Below are positions 1 through 10,668 of a stretch of DNA of 64,000 bases, piece by piece; the first letter of the stretch is position 1, and the number at the start of each line of letters is the position of its first letter. This DNA comes from Arcobacter acticola (GTDB taxonomy: Bacteria; Campylobacterota; Campylobacteria; Campylobacterales; Arcobacteraceae). The position numbers and the translations under genes were made by a program. The DNA lies in contig NZ_CP042652.1 of NCBI RefSeq assembly GCF_013177675.1, positions 992,001 to 1,056,000 on the forward strand. Direction: 5' to 3'. The notes under the pieces are model-generated. The model was not told the DNA's origin. It saw only the letters and a program-made list of their open reading frames with translations, and did no database searches.

Positions 1-573
1 TTTTTAATTATTGGAGCACCAGGAAGCGGTAAAACTACCGATGCAGAGTTAATAGCTGCAAGACACAATAATATAACTCACTATTCAACTGGAGATATGT
101 TTAGAGCAGAAGTTGCAAGTGGAAGCGAAAGAGGGTATGTAATTGATACTTATATAAGCGCTGGAAATATAGTACCAATTGATATTGCAATTGAAACTAT
201 TGTAACTGCAATTAAAAAAGCTCCAAGTGATGTTGTTGTTATTGATGGATATCCTAGAAGTGTTGAACAAATGACTGAATTAGATAAATATTTAGTAAAT
301 GAGCCTGAAGTTGAATTAATAAGTGTAATTGAAGTTGAAGTATCTCAAAACACTGCTTTTCAAAGAGTATTAGGACGTGCTGCGGATGCTGCTGTTGTAC
401 GAGCTGATGATAATGAAAAAGTATTTTTAAATAGAATGAAATTATATACTGAACCACTTGCTTTAATAAAAGCATTTTATAGTGAAAAGAATCTTTTAAA
501 AGTAATTAGTGGAGAAGGTACAATAATACAAATTGTTTCTGAAATGGATTCATTTATACAATCAAAAGCTTGA
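1..573 (+). CDS. adk: Adenylate kinase, 5'-truncated by the window edge
   Basis: The frame is open from base 1 to the TGA at 571-573, so the start codon lies before the window. The first visible residues carry the P-loop GAPGSGKT, followed by STGDMFR (NMP-binding part) and DGYPRS, the usual adenylate kinase order. Adenylate kinase makes 2 ADP from ATP and AMP in the cytosol and balances the adenylate pool. About 190 codons are visible, close to full length for the short form without a zinc-finger LID, so only a few residues are missing. The next gene starts 6 bp after the stop, suggesting co-transcription. Confidence 0.9.
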   Translation, partial: FLIIGAPGSGKTTDAELIAARHNNITHYSTGDMFRAEVASGSERGYVIDTYISAGNIVPIDIAIETIVTAIKKAPSDVVVIDGYPRSVEQMTELDKYLVNEPEVELISVIEVEVSQNTAFQRVLGRAADAAVVRADDNEKVFLNRMKLYTEPLALIKAFYSEKNLLKVISGEGTIIQIVSEMDSFIQSKA

Positions 574-579
574 TTACCA

Positions 580-1338
580 ATGGAGAAAAAAGTTAATTTC
601 TACTCAGTGATTATTGGAACAGAACTTCTAAATGGGCGCAGAAATGATGCTCATTTTTCTTTTTTAAATAAGCAATTATTACAAAGAGGCTGGGAACAAA
701 AAGCTTCTTTTGTAATAAATGATGACTCAAAACTTATGTTTGATATTTTTAATCTTATAAAATCAGATCCAAACTCTGTAATGTTTTGTTTTGGTGGAAT
801 TGGAGCTACACCTGATGATTATACGAGAGAGGTTGCAGGAAAAGTTTTCACAAATGGGAAAATGGAATTTCACGAAGAGGCAAAAAATAGAATCATAAAT
901 CAGTTTGGAGATGAAGCCTTCCCACACAGAATAAATATGGCATATCTTCCTATAAATGCAAAACTTCTTACAAATGTAGTAAATAATGTAGCTGGATTTT
1001 ATTTAGAAGATAGATTTTTTTTCACTCCTGGATTTCCTTCTATGAGCCAAGCTATGGTTATAGAAGCACTTGATTTACTATATCCAAAATCAATAGTTAC
1101 AAAATACAAAAGAGTTTTAACAGTAAATGCAAGTGAAAATGATTTAATAGATACCATGAAAAAAATGCCAGAACATTTAGATTTTGCATCTTTACCAAAA
1201 ATTATTGGACAAGACAGAAAAGTTGTGATTTCACTTGCTGGATATGATAAAGATGAGGTTGATGGCTATTTTCAACTTTTTATAGATTTTTGTGAAAAGT
1301 TTGGGAAAGAGTATATTTTAAAAGATATAAATTTCTAA
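580..1338 (+). CDS. CinA-like / molybdopterin-binding-domain protein
   Basis: A 252-residue protein whose N-terminal half matches the MoCF/CinA fold: GTELLNGR near residue 13, and the glycine-rich CFGGIGATPDDYTRE near residue 70 that forms the nucleotide or pterin-binding loop of this family. It lacks the C-terminal nicotinamide-nucleotide amidase domain of long CinA proteins, so it is the short competence/damage-inducible-A-like form. Its substrate cannot be told from sequence. It lies directly downstream of adk, so both are probably on one transcript. The family call is firm and the cellular role is open. Confidence 0.75.
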   Translation: MEKKVNFYSVIIGTELLNGRRNDAHFSFLNKQLLQRGWEQKASFVINDDSKLMFDIFNLIKSDPNSVMFCFGGIGATPDDYTREVAGKVFTNGKMEFHEEAKNRIINQFGDEAFPHRINMAYLPINAKLLTNVVNNVAGFYLEDRFFFTPGFPSMSQAMVIEALDLLYPKSIVTKYKRVLTVNASENDLIDTMKKMPEHLDFASLPKIIGQDRKVVISLAGYDKDEVDGYFQLFIDFCEKFGKEYILKDINF

Positions 1339-1471
1339 CTATTACCTAATTAGTTTATTGAAATCTTTATTTTTTTAATATTATTTATTTTTTAAAGATA
1401 AATTTCATAAGAATATACAAATATTTTATGTTATAACTTATATAAAATATTACGAAAAATAAAAACAAGTC

Positions 1472-2137
1472 TTATTCAACAGGCTTATTATAATCACCAA
1501 TTTTAAATCCATCATCTTTTGGATATTTCCCTAGATTATAGTCATTCCAAATTTTTACACAAAGTTTATTGCCATTTTTATATTGGGCTTCTGCAAAATT
1601 GTTAGCTCTTCCAAAGTTTGGGAAAACTCCAAGTCCTGATGCATACATATATGCTATATAACAATTTGCATCATACTCTTTTTGCTTGGAAGCTAGTTTG
1701 AAATAGTGTAAGGCTTTTTCATAATCTTTATCAACTATCTCTCCCATTAAAAAGAATCTTCCTATCATAAGTTGAGATTTAGCATGATTTTTATTTGAAG
1801 CATCTATAAAAGTATTGTAAGCTTTTTTAGGATTATAGTATTTTGTTTTATTAGATAAATATATTTTTCCTAATAAATAAGTTGATTCAACATTTCCTAA
1901 ATCAGAGGCTTGTTGAAAGTATTCATAGGCTTGGTTTAGATTTTTCGCAATTCCATCACCTTTTAGATAAATCAATCCTAATTCATGTAGTGCTTTTGGA
2001 TCATTTTTCTTTGCTAACTCTTTATATGCACTTATAGTTTTCATTGTGCCTTCTACACTTTTAATAGTATAAACTTCTTCAAAAGTCATAGCATTTAGAA
2101 TATTTATAAATAGGAAGAACAATAGAGTTATTTTCAT
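1472..2137 (-). CDS. Sel1-repeat (TPR-like) secreted protein
   Basis: A 221-residue protein with a short hydrophobic signal peptide (first ~16 residues) and then about four Sel1-like repeats with the pattern A..LG.IYL.G.G...N...A..YF..A. Such alpha/alpha repeats are protein-protein interaction scaffolds. In Campylobacterota, cysteine-containing Sel1 proteins are often exported. Its start overlaps the stop of the alanine racemase gene by 4 bp, so it is translated in one operon after uvrC and alr. The partner is unknown. Confidence 0.7.
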   Translation of the reverse strand: MKITLLFFLFINILNAMTFEEVYTIKSVEGTMKTISAYKELAKKNDPKALHELGLIYLKGDGIAKNLNQAYEYFQQASDLGNVESTYLLGKIYLSNKTKYYNPKKAYNTFIDASNKNHAKSQLMIGRFFLMGEIVDKDYEKALHYFKLASKQKEYDANCYIAYMYASGLGVFPNFGRANNFAEAQYKNGNKLCVKIWNDYNLGKYPKDDGFKIGDYNKPVE

Positions 2138-3156
2138 ACTATCTCTTTTTTTATATTAGAATTTAGTGCTGTTGTTATTTCATAAGTGATTGTATCGTGT
2201 TCTTTTGCTAGTGTTTCTACATTATTGAAAATACAAACTTCTTTGTCATTTGTATTTAAAGATAAGCAATCCATAGATACTCGACCTAGAATTTTATATC
2301 CTGCTGGAGTTGTATATGAGTTTTTTTCATTTAATCTTAAAAATCCATCTCCATAACCTACATCATATGTAGAAATAATAATTTCTTCACTTGCTTGGTA
2401 TGTTCCACCGTAACCTACACTTTGACCTTTTTTTAAAACTCTACTTGAAAGTTTATCTGCCCAAAGTGATAAAACTGGTTTTAATTTTGGAAATTTAAAA
2501 ATATTTGCATTATCTAAATATCCATATGTCGCAATTCCAACTCTAGCAAAGTCTTCATCAAAATTTGCATGTCTAAATAGAGCTGCTGAATTGCAAGAAT
2601 GGAAGACTGGAAGGGGTATAAAAAGTTGTTCACATATTCTTTTCACATGCTGTTTTATCCTAGTAAAAACTATGTTTTGCCAGAAAAAATCTGTTGATAG
2701 TTCATCTGCGCATTTATGGTGCGTAAAGACACCTGTTATATTTATATTTCTTTCTTTAAGCCCTAAAATAGCCACTTCTATTTCATCGGGTGATATTCCA
2801 TTTCTATGCATTCCTGTATCTACTTTGATATGAACATTACAGTTTTCAGGTAAATTATCAATATCTTCAAGTGTATTTAAAGCTATGTGAAAAGCATGTG
2901 AATAAGTGTGAAAAGATTTCTCTGCAAGTATCAAAATATAATCAAATAACTTTTCAATTTTAAGTGCATCATTTAGTGTTCTAACTACTGCTTTTTTGAT
3001 ACCAAATTCACTAGCCATTGTTCCAATTTCTAAAATTCCATGTCCGTAGGCATTATCTTTTAATACTATAGCTACTTTATTTTTTGATTTAGTTTGTTCT
3101 GAAATAACACTTAAATTGTAAAATAGATTTTCTTTATTTAATAAAATTCTAGCCAA
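2134..3156 (-). CDS. alr: Alanine racemase
   Basis: A PLP enzyme converting L-alanine to D-alanine for peptidoglycan. The PLP lysine motif [10 protein letters not shown] sits near residue 32, the substrate region [10 protein letters not shown] near residue 111, and the second catalytic tyrosine region SVGYGGTY near residue 246. At 340 residues it is the compact form typical of Campylobacterota. It starts 2 bp after the uvrC stop and overlaps the Sel1 gene by 4 bp, giving a tight three-gene operon. Confidence 0.93.
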   Translation of the reverse strand: MARILLNKENLFYNLSVISEQTKSKNKVAIVLKDNAYGHGILEIGTMASEFGIKKAVVRTLNDALKIEKLFDYILILAEKSFHTYSHAFHIALNTLEDIDNLPENCNVHIKVDTGMHRNGISPDEIEVAILGLKERNINITGVFTHHKCADELSTDFFWQNIVFTRIKQHVKRICEQLFIPLPVFHSCNSAALFRHANFDEDFARVGIATYGYLDNANIFKFPKLKPVLSLWADKLSSRVLKKGQSVGYGGTYQASEEIIISTYDVGYGDGFLRLNEKNSYTTPAGYKILGRVSMDCLSLNTNDKEVCIFNNVETLAKEHDTITYEITTALNSNIKKEIV

Positions 3157-3158
3157 TA

Positions 3159-5009
3159 TTAATCCTTTGGATTTATAAAATAATTTGCAATAGTAAGTGC
3201 GTCTTTTTCATTTAAAACATTTTTTAACTCTTCAACAGATGCATTTCTTATTTTCTCAAATTCACCAAAATATAAAAGAAGTTTTTTAATTTTTGCTTCT
3301 CCTATGCCTTTTATTTGAAGTAGTGATATTTGTTTATCTTGGGCTCTTTTTTGTTTTTTATGGAAATTAATTACGAATCTATGGGCTTCATCTCTTTGTC
3401 TTTGAACAAATTGTAATCTTTTATCACTTGTTGATAACTTGAAGTTTTTAAATTCACCATTTTTAGTTTTATAGTGAATGATATCTTTAGCAGCTCCCTT
3501 TGCTCTATGGGCTTTTGCATCAACTTTTTCTTTGGCAACTGCAATTATGTCAAGATTTACTCCCACTGATTGCACGATATCATAGGCTAGTTTTAAAAGT
3601 GTTTCTCCACCATCTATTATCCATAAATCAGGAGCTGGATTTTTTTCAAAATTTTCAACCCTTCTTATTAACATTTCTCTCATTTGAGAGTATTCATCTT
3701 TTGATTCAAGGTTATAGTGTCTAAAAGCTTTTTTATCAAAGGCATTTATATCTTCATTCCATACAACCATGGCTCCCACTGTTGCTTGTCCCATCATATG
3801 TGAGTTATCATAACTTTCTATTAAGTAAGGAAGTGTTTCTAAGCCAAATAAATCTTTTAGCTCTTCATATATTGTTGTTTGATTTCTACTTGAATCAATT
3901 CGTAAAAGTTCATCACAGTTGTTTAAAGCAATTTGGACAATATCCTTTTTCTTATCTTTTTTAGGGTTTAACACTTTTATCTTTTTAGAAAATCTTGTTT
4001 GTAAAAAATCTTCTAGTTCTTCAACATCTTCAAGTTCAATTCCTGTTAATATCTCTTTTGGTAAAAGTGGAATTTCATTGTCATAGTAGTTTATAATAGC
4101 TCTTTTATATGCTTCATTATAATCAAAATCAAAATTCTCATCAAAGTTATTCACCTTTAAAAAATCATGTGAAGAAGAAGCAAGTTTTCCATCTCTTAAA
4201 AACATTCTAACAACAACTGCTTTTTTATTTGAAGCTGTTATTGCAAAAATATCTATATCTTCATTTGTTGCTAAATCTATACCTGATTTGATTTGAGATT
4301 TTTCTATTGTTTTTATTCTGTCTCTTAAAGTCATTGCCTCTTCAAATCTAAAATTATTTGCGTATTGAGACATTCTTTCATTTAATTTTGTGATTAATTT
4401 TGATTTATTATAGATATATTCTAAGGCAGTTTCTACAATTTTTGCATAATCTTCTTTTGAAATTTTATTTTCACAAGGAGCTAGGCATTTTTGTATTTGA
4501 TGAAAAAGACAAGCTTTTTTACCACTTACACAAGATTTTTTTTGAACAAGGGGAACTATTTCATAAATACTATCTAGCATATCTTTTGCACCCGTTGAAT
4601 ATGGTCCAAAATACTTTACATTTTTTTCTTTTAGTATTCTTCTTGTGATTTCAAGTCTTGGAAAATCCTGATTATAATCTATTACAATATATGGATATGT
4701 TTTATCATCTCTTAGTAAAATATTGTATTTTGGTTTTAGCTGTTTGATTAAAGAGTTTTCTAAAATCAAAGCATCATGTTCATTTGGTACTACTATCCAC
4801 TCACAACTTACAACCTCAGAAATCATTTTATAAATTCGTGGACCTAATTTATCAGCAGGTAGTAATTTTGGAGTAAATTTAAAATAGGATTTAACTCTAT
4901 TTTTAAGTACTTTTGCTTTTCCTATATATAATAAATGTCCATCTTTATCAAAGTATTGATAAACACCAGCATCATTGGGAAGTTGTTTGAGTTTTTCAAG
5001 TAGATTCAT
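3159..5009 (-). CDS. uvrC: Excinuclease ABC subunit C
   Basis: A 616-residue nucleotide-excision-repair nuclease that makes the two incisions around a UvrAB-marked lesion. The N-terminal GIY-YIG domain is clear (GVYQYF then [13 protein letters not shown], residues 15-40), with a UVR motif in the middle ([17 protein letters not shown], about residue 212). The C-terminal RNase H-like UvrC domain carries DNSHMMGQ and WIIDGG, followed by a helix-hairpin-helix end ([16 protein letters not shown]). Full length for the family. It is the first gene of the uvrC-alr-Sel1 operon, with the promoter presumably in 5010-5134. Confidence 0.95.
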   Translation of the reverse strand: MNLLEKLKQLPNDAGVYQYFDKDGHLLYIGKAKVLKNRVKSYFKFTPKLLPADKLGPRIYKMISEVVSCEWIVVPNEHDALILENSLIKQLKPKYNILLRDDKTYPYIVIDYNQDFPRLEITRRILKEKNVKYFGPYSTGAKDMLDSIYEIVPLVQKKSCVSGKKACLFHQIQKCLAPCENKISKEDYAKIVETALEYIYNKSKLITKLNERMSQYANNFRFEEAMTLRDRIKTIEKSQIKSGIDLATNEDIDIFAITASNKKAVVVRMFLRDGKLASSSHDFLKVNNFDENFDFDYNEAYKRAIINYYDNEIPLLPKEILTGIELEDVEELEDFLQTRFSKKIKVLNPKKDKKKDIVQIALNNCDELLRIDSSRNQTTIYEELKDLFGLETLPYLIESYDNSHMMGQATVGAMVVWNEDINAFDKKAFRHYNLESKDEYSQMREMLIRRVENFEKNPAPDLWIIDGGETLLKLAYDIVQSVGVNLDIIAVAKEKVDAKAHRAKGAAKDIIHYKTKNGEFKNFKLSTSDKRLQFVQRQRDEAHRFVINFHKKQKRAQDKQISLLQIKGIGEAKIKKLLLYFGEFEKIRNASVEELKNVLNEKDALTIANYFINPKD

Positions 5010-5134
5010 TTTGAAATAATACCCGAAACTGTTTAAAATATTTTAAAATTTACAATGGATAAAATATAAACAATAAAATCCTTTGATTAATAATTAATAA
5101 GACTACAATGAACCCTATAGCAAAGGATTAAAAA

Positions 5135-5770
5135 ATGAAAGTGATAGAACTCAATAGAGATGAATATTTAATTTCAGTTAAAAAAATAGCAGATTTTAAA
5201 AGTTTGTCATTTTCAAAAAGTGCACTTGAATGGTGGGATAATTATTACAGTTGGGAAAAATTTCCTCCTTTATGTTTAGTGAATGATAAGAAAAAACATG
5301 TTTGTTACTTGTTTTATACTATCTCTAAAGATAATGAATATCTAACAATTCATAATCTTTTAACCCCAAATAAACATAGAAGTTTTGGTTATGCCTATAA
5401 ACTTTTAAAATATTTATTTTCTCATTTTTCAGGAAATAAAATAAGAAGATTTAAAATGAATTGCGTTAGTTCTTCTTTGGATTTTTATAATAAATTAGGA
5501 TTAGAGTATTGGGGAATAAATAATTTATCTCAATATTACTGCGATTTTAAAATGCCTATTTCAGATATTAGTGAAATTCCTCAGATTGTAAAAGATTCAA
5601 ATCTACGTGAAATAAGTGACGAGAAAATTATGCAAATCTTTGAAAAACTTAAAAACAATGGTACTCAATTAGAAGAGAAAATGATTAATAAATTTGAAGA
5701 GTCAAAAGAAAAACTAGAAGGCAAATATCATTTTGATTTATTTCTTAAAAGAGTTGATGAAATTAAATAA
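5135..5770 (+). CDS. GNAT-like acetyltransferase domain protein
   Basis: A 211-residue protein preceded by an AAAGGA ribosome-binding site. Residues ~85-125 (LLTPNKHRSFGYAYKLL, then SSSLDFYNKLGLEYWG) fit the acetyl-CoA-binding region of GNAT enzymes, where a helix is followed by the FY.KLGF ending. The C-terminal ~70 residues are charged and probably helical and do not match the fold. Substrate unknown. It is monocistronic, convergent with the diguanylate cyclase gene 9 bp away. Confidence 0.55.
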   Translation: MKVIELNRDEYLISVKKIADFKSLSFSKSALEWWDNYYSWEKFPPLCLVNDKKKHVCYLFYTISKDNEYLTIHNLLTPNKHRSFGYAYKLLKYLFSHFSGNKIRRFKMNCVSSSLDFYNKLGLEYWGINNLSQYYCDFKMPISDISEIPQIVKDSNLREISDEKIMQIFEKLKNNGTQLEEKMINKFEESKEKLEGKYHFDLFLKRVDEIK

Positions 5771-5779
5771 TCTATTTTA

Positions 5780-7072
5780 TCAATAAATCACACTCTTATT
5801 TCTACCTGTATTTTTTGCTTCGTACAAAGCTTTATCTGCTCTTATAATAATCGAATCTAAGTCATAGTCTTCTTGTGTTAGTTGACTTATTCCTAAGCTT
5901 ATAGTTGTTTTTATTTCTTTATTATTATTTATATAATTTAAATTTTCAATTGCTATTCTTATTTTTTCAGCTAAAAGGAAAGCATTTTCTTCATTTGTAT
6001 TGTTAAGTAATATTGCAAACTCTTCACCACCAATACGAGCTAATACATCTGATTTTCTAATATATTTATTCATGTTTTTAGTGATTAATTTTAATACTTC
6101 ATCCCCCACATTATGTCCGTATGTGTCATTTATTTTTTTAAAAAAATCAATATCAATACAAATTACAGATAACTGATTGTTTTCTCTTTTTGCAATATGT
6201 AAAGATTTTGTTCCAATTTCAAAAAAATGTCTTCTATTTGGAATATTAGTAAGATAGTCTTTTGTAGAAATTTCAATTAGTTTTTTATTTGCATCAATTA
6301 ACTCTTTTGTTCTTATTCTCACCTTTTTTTCAAGTGTTTTATTCAATTTTGTAATATTAATTTCTCTTGAATAAATAGAGTTTATAGTAAATACAATGAT
6401 AATAATAAAAACCAAAGAAGTAAGGATAGTAATAGTAAACAAAAAATTAGTTTTTGATTCCAAAATTTCAATATTTTGAGTATAGCTATCTAAAGGGACG
6501 CTAACTCTTAGACCTCCTCTTACCTCACCAACTTTATAATTTTGATGAACATGGCATTCTAAACAAGAAGGTTCAATTTTTAATGAACCCAATAAATTAT
6601 ACTTATCTTTTTCCATACTTGTATAAAATGTTTTATCTTTATTTTTTGCCAAGTCATCTAATGCTTTTTTTTCAAAATCATCAGGAGCATTTACTGGATT
6701 AACTGGATCTAAGCTGGTTATTTTAAAGTAATAATTTTCTGTTCTATTTGACATTTCTGATAATTGTCTAGTCATCCAAGCAGGATTGATTTTAATAAGA
6801 AGTTCACTGTCTTTTGTATACGTATGATTATTTTCTAAATAAGGATTAGGTTCTATTCCTTCATGCGCTTTTACATAGACAGCACCATGATCAGAACTCC
6901 ATTTTCTCATGGTCACGATATTGTTAAATAGGGTTGAAGATTGTTGAAATAGTATATTTTCTGAGATTACTTTATATTGATTTTTTGTATCATTTATATA
7001 TTTTATAATAAATATTGAAAAGCTAAGCACTAACAATACAATTAAATATATAAGTAAATTTTTATTTTTCAT
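5780..7072 (-). CDS. Diguanylate cyclase with periplasmic haem-type sensor (DUF3365-like)
   Basis: 430 residues. A first transmembrane helix (residues ~5-24) and a second (~207-232) frame a periplasmic sensor region that ends in SCLECHVH, a CXXCH c-type haem-binding motif, in the setting MRKWSSDHGAVYV ... GGLRVSVP typical of DUF3365/Tll0287-like sensors. A short coiled coil leads into a GGDEF domain with RIGGEEFAILL as active site, so it should make cyclic di-GMP from GTP. No EAL domain is present. The inhibitory RxxD site is not obvious. A redox or gas signal is inferred from the haem motif. It is a single gene. Confidence 0.85.
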   Translation of the reverse strand: MKNKNLLIYLIVLLVLSFSIFIIKYINDTKNQYKVISENILFQQSSTLFNNIVTMRKWSSDHGAVYVKAHEGIEPNPYLENNHTYTKDSELLIKINPAWMTRQLSEMSNRTENYYFKITSLDPVNPVNAPDDFEKKALDDLAKNKDKTFYTSMEKDKYNLLGSLKIEPSCLECHVHQNYKVGEVRGGLRVSVPLDSYTQNIEILESKTNFLFTITILTSLVFIIIIVFTINSIYSREINITKLNKTLEKKVRIRTKELIDANKKLIEISTKDYLTNIPNRRHFFEIGTKSLHIAKRENNQLSVICIDIDFFKKINDTYGHNVGDEVLKLITKNMNKYIRKSDVLARIGGEEFAILLNNTNEENAFLLAEKIRIAIENLNYINNNKEIKTTISLGISQLTQEDYDLDSIIIRADKALYEAKNTGRNKSVIY

Positions 7073-7228
7073 AGTAGTCTTTTTATTATTTAATAACTTT
7101 CTAAAAAAATTATATCATAAAAAAGACTTATTTTATAAAGTAAAATGGATATTTTTATATGTAGGCAATATTATTTTATATTTTAATAATAAATTAAAAA
7201 TAATAAATAATATGTACCTAAATATTTT

Positions 7229-7774
7229 TTATTTTAAAAGTTCTACAATATCCTTTTCAATAGATTCAGGGCTAGTTGCACTTCCATATCTATCTACAAT
7301 TACTCCATCTTTATCTACTAAAAATTTAGTAAAATTCCATTTTATATTTTCTGTTCCTAAAATACCTTTTTGGTTTGATTTTAAAAATTTATATAAAGGT
7401 GCTTCATTTTCACCATTTACATCGATTTTAGAAAACATATCAAATTTTACTTCATAAGTTAAAGAACAAAACTCTTTGATTTTATCATTTGATTCAGGTT
7501 CTTGATTTGCAAATTGATTTGAAGGAAATCCTAAAACCATAAAATCTTGGTTTTTATATTTCTCATATAAATTTTCAAGACCTTCATATTGGCTTGTAAA
7601 TCCACATTTACTAGCAACATTTACTATTAAAAGAACTTTTCCTTTGTACTTTGACATTGAAACTTCTTCACCATCTATGGTTTTTACATTAAAATCGTAG
7701 ATACTCATATTATTTTCCTTTGCGATAATTGAAGTTAAAAATAGCATAATTAAAAGCAATATTTTTTTAGTCAT
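7229..7774 (-). CDS. Glutathione peroxidase-family protein, exported
   Basis: 181 residues with an N-terminal signal-like segment (first ~18 residues), so probably periplasmic. The peroxidatic site SKCGFTSQYEGLE has cysteine instead of selenocysteine, GFPSNQFANQEP supplies the catalytic glutamine, FCSLTYEV carries a likely resolving cysteine, and KWNFTKFLVD has the catalytic Trp/Asn. This pattern is typical of bacterial thioredoxin-dependent glutathione-peroxidase homologues that reduce hydroperoxides. It stands alone, with no obvious operon partner. Confidence 0.88.
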   Translation of the reverse strand: MTKKILLLIMLFLTSIIAKENNMSIYDFNVKTIDGEEVSMSKYKGKVLLIVNVASKCGFTSQYEGLENLYEKYKNQDFMVLGFPSNQFANQEPESNDKIKEFCSLTYEVKFDMFSKIDVNGENEAPLYKFLKSNQKGILGTENIKWNFTKFLVDKDGVIVDRYGSATSPESIEKDIVELLK

Positions 7775-7968
7775 ATCATTCCTTTTTTATTAACTTTAAA
7801 TATGTTTTATTTTATCTGATTTTATGTTTAATTTGTAATATTTATATGTTTGTTTATAAAAAATTAATAAGATCATTATTCCTAATTAAAAAATAATTAA
7901 AGAAATTGCACTAAATAACTAAAAAATAGCTAGAATATGATTAAGAATGGATATAGGGGAATTTAAAA

Positions 7969-9981
7969 ATGATAAAAAATATGAATGTAAGTTCAAAACT
8001 AGGTTTAGGATTTGGTATTCTAATAATATTAGTTATTTTACTTGGAATAATTTCAATACAAAAGATGTCAAGTGTAAATGATCAATCAACTGTTATAAGC
8101 GAAAATTGGATGCCTAGTTTAAAAGTAATTGAAGAAATAAATACTGCTACATCAGATTTCCGTATAGCGCAATATGATCATATTTTGTCCCAAACTCCAG
8201 AAGGTATGCAAAAAGCTGAAAAAGATCTTGCAGATACATTGTCTACAATAAACGAGAGTAGAGAAGTTTATGAAAAACTTATTTCTTCTGATGAAGAGAA
8301 ATCATTATATATAGAATTTTCTAAGCAGTTTGAACACTATCTAGAAATAAATAAAGAATTAATTGTTGTATCAAGAGAAAATAAAACAGAAGAAGCTAGA
8401 AAAATCATGGGAAAAACTAAAAAAGAATTTGGTGACTTTTCTGCTACTTTATTAAAATTGGTACAAATAAATGTAGATGGTGGCGCTAAAGCAAATACAA
8501 TTGGGAATGAAATATATGCTAATGCGAAAATATTACTTATTTCTATTATGATGATTTGTGTTGTACTATCTTTATTAATAGCTTTATTTATTACTAAGTC
8601 AATAACAGGTTCTTTAAAAAGTGTACAAGATGGAATGAATAGTTTTTTTGCATATCTAAATAGAGAATCTTCAAGTGTTAAATTAATTGACCTTAATTGT
8701 AAAGATGAATTTGGAATGATGGCAAAAGTTGTAAATGACAATATTGCAAAAACTGAAAAAAGTATTGAAGATGACAGAAAAGTAATAGATGAAACAATCG
8801 CAGTTCTAGGAAAATTTGAAAAAGGTGATTTAGGTCAAAGATTAAATATGAATGTTTCAAATCCATCTTTAATGCAGTTAAAAGATGTATTAAATAATAT
8901 GGCTTCAAATTTAGAAAATAATATTAATAATGTACTTAATGTATTAGAACAATATAGTAATTATAAATATTTAAATAAAATTGATCAAAAAGGTTTAACA
9001 GAACAACTTCTAAAACTAGCAAATGGTGTAAATACATTAGGTGATTCAATTACTGGAATGTTAATTGAAAATAAGACAAATGGTTTAACTCTGGAAGATA
9101 GTTCAAATATATTATTAACAAATGTTGATAAGTTAAACGTGAGTTCTAATGAAGCAGCATCTAGTTTAGAAGAAACAGCAGCTGCTATTGAAGAAATAAC
9201 ATCTAATATTAGAAATAATACACAAAATATAGCAAAAATGACAACTTTCTCAAATGGTGTTACAGCTTCAGCTTCTGAAGGTGAGAGATTAGCAAATCAA
9301 ACAACTCAATCAATGGATGAAATTAATACACAAGTTAATTTAATCAATGAATCAATTACCGTAATAGATCAAATTGCCTTCCAAACAAATATTCTTTCTT
9401 TAAATGCGGCCGTTGAAGCAGCAACTGCTGGAGAAGCAGGACGAGGTTTTGCAGTTGTTGCAGCAGAGGTAAGAAATCTAGCAGCAAGAAGTGCAGAAGC
9501 AGCAAAAGAAATTAAAACAATTGTTGAAAATGCAACTAAAAAAGCAAATCAAGGGAAAGATATCGCTAATAATATGATTAGCGGATATAAAGACTTAAAT
9601 GAAAATATTTCACAAACAATTAATCTAATACAAGATATTGAAATGTCAAGTAAAGAGCAATTAACAGGAATAGAACAAATAAACGATGCAGTAAATCAAT
9701 TAGACCAACAAACACAAAAAAATGCAGCTGTAGCCTCTCAAACACATGATGTGGCTGTATTAACAGATGAAATTGCTAAATTGATTGTAAGTGATGCAAA
9801 TGCAAAAGAGTTCGCAGGGAAAAATGAAGTAAAAGCAAAAAGTCTAAAAGCAACGCAACACCAAAAAGAGATAAAAAAAGATTTTGTACAGACTAAGATA
9901 TCAAAGCCAGCATCTCAAACACCAGCACAAAAAAAAGAGATTGAATCTCAAACTTCAAAGGATGAGTGGGAAAGCTTTTAA
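7969..9981 (+). CDS. Methyl-accepting chemotaxis protein, transmembrane, with C-terminal EWESF tail
   Basis: 670 residues. TM1 is at ~12-30, then a four-helix-bundle-type periplasmic sensor (~35-185), TM2 at ~188-210, a HAMP-like region, and a cytoplasmic coiled coil. The hairpin tip [23 protein letters not shown] binds CheA/CheW. After a flexible Lys/Gln-rich linker the protein ends in EWESF, which fits the xWxxF pentapeptide that tethers CheR/CheB in other receptors. The signal is unknown. It is transcribed alone and ends against a convergent response regulator. The signalling half is closely similar to the receptor at 14589. Confidence 0.93.
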   Translation: MIKNMNVSSKLGLGFGILIILVILLGIISIQKMSSVNDQSTVISENWMPSLKVIEEINTATSDFRIAQYDHILSQTPEGMQKAEKDLADTLSTINESREVYEKLISSDEEKSLYIEFSKQFEHYLEINKELIVVSRENKTEEARKIMGKTKKEFGDFSATLLKLVQINVDGGAKANTIGNEIYANAKILLISIMMICVVLSLLIALFITKSITGSLKSVQDGMNSFFAYLNRESSSVKLIDLNCKDEFGMMAKVVNDNIAKTEKSIEDDRKVIDETIAVLGKFEKGDLGQRLNMNVSNPSLMQLKDVLNNMASNLENNINNVLNVLEQYSNYKYLNKIDQKGLTEQLLKLANGVNTLGDSITGMLIENKTNGLTLEDSSNILLTNVDKLNVSSNEAASSLEETAAAIEEITSNIRNNTQNIAKMTTFSNGVTASASEGERLANQTTQSMDEINTQVNLINESITVIDQIAFQTNILSLNAAVEAATAGEAGRGFAVVAAEVRNLAARSAEAAKEIKTIVENATKKANQGKDIANNMISGYKDLNENISQTINLIQDIEMSSKEQLTGIEQINDAVNQLDQQTQKNAAVASQTHDVAVLTDEIAKLIVSDANAKEFAGKNEVKAKSLKATQHQKEIKKDFVQTKISKPASQTPAQKKEIESQTSKDEWESF

Positions 9982-9988
9982 GCTTTTT
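9970..9988. terminator. Palindromic terminator-like hairpin
   Basis: AAAGCTT TT AAGCTTT followed by T residues overlaps the stop of the chemoreceptor gene and lies before the convergent response-regulator stop. It could end transcription from the left. The stem is short, so confidence is moderate. Confidence 0.4.
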
Positions 9989-10005
9989 CATTAAGTCAAA
10001 TCATA

Positions 10006-10668
10006 TTATTTTATTAGTTTATATCCAATACCTCTTAGATTTACAATCATTCCATTTTTTAGCTTTTTCTTTAACTTATGAACAATTGTTCTCATACTAA
10101 CAGCTTCCATCTCTTTACTATCCCATACATATTCGTGAATCATTTCATTTGTTACTGTGTTATTAATATTTTTTACAAGAAGACTTAAAAGTAGTTTCTC
10201 TTTACTTGTAAGTTCTATTTCAAAATTTGATTTATGTAAAGTTTGTTCAAGAAGATTAAAAGAAAAATCATATCCTAAATCCACAAGAAAATCACTATTA
10301 TCATCTTTTTTTATATGACTTAAATGATATTGGATTCGCAAATATAATTCTTCAAAATCAAAGGGTTTTTTTATATAATCATTACATCCTAAAGCGTAAG
10401 ATTTTTTTATATTTTCAATATCAATTTCAGCACTAATCATAATAATAGGAACATTTAAATAATCTTTTCTAATAAATTCTAAAACCTTATGTCCATCAAA
10501 TCCTAAGACATTTAAATCCAAAATATATAAATCATAAGTACTATTTAATATAACATCAACAGCTTTATAACCATCAGTAAAACTATCCACAAAGAAACCT
10601 TTATTTTGTAAAGAGAGTTTTATGATTTTATTTAAAGCAAAATCATCTTCAAGTAAAAATATTTTCAT
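10006..10668 (-). CDS. OmpR/PhoB-type response regulator
   Basis: 220 residues: a receiver domain (acidic pocket EDD near residues 7-9, phospho-acceptor in LYILDLNV, conserved KKP lysine near residue 102) and a C-terminal winged-helix DNA-binding domain (LTSKEKLLLSLLVKN ... VSMRTIVHKLKKKL ... RGIGYKLI). It overlaps the upstream kinase gene by 4 bp, so the two are translated together and should form a signalling pair. Regulated genes are unknown. Confidence 0.92.
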   Translation of the reverse strand: MKIFLLEDDFALNKIIKLSLQNKGFFVDSFTDGYKAVDVILNSTYDLYILDLNVLGFDGHKVLEFIRKDYLNVPIIMISAEIDIENIKKSYALGCNDYIKKPFDFEELYLRIQYHLSHIKKDDNSDFLVDLGYDFSFNLLEQTLHKSNFEIELTSKEKLLLSLLVKNINNTVTNEMIHEYVWDSKEMEAVSMRTIVHKLKKKLKNGMIVNLRGIGYKLIK

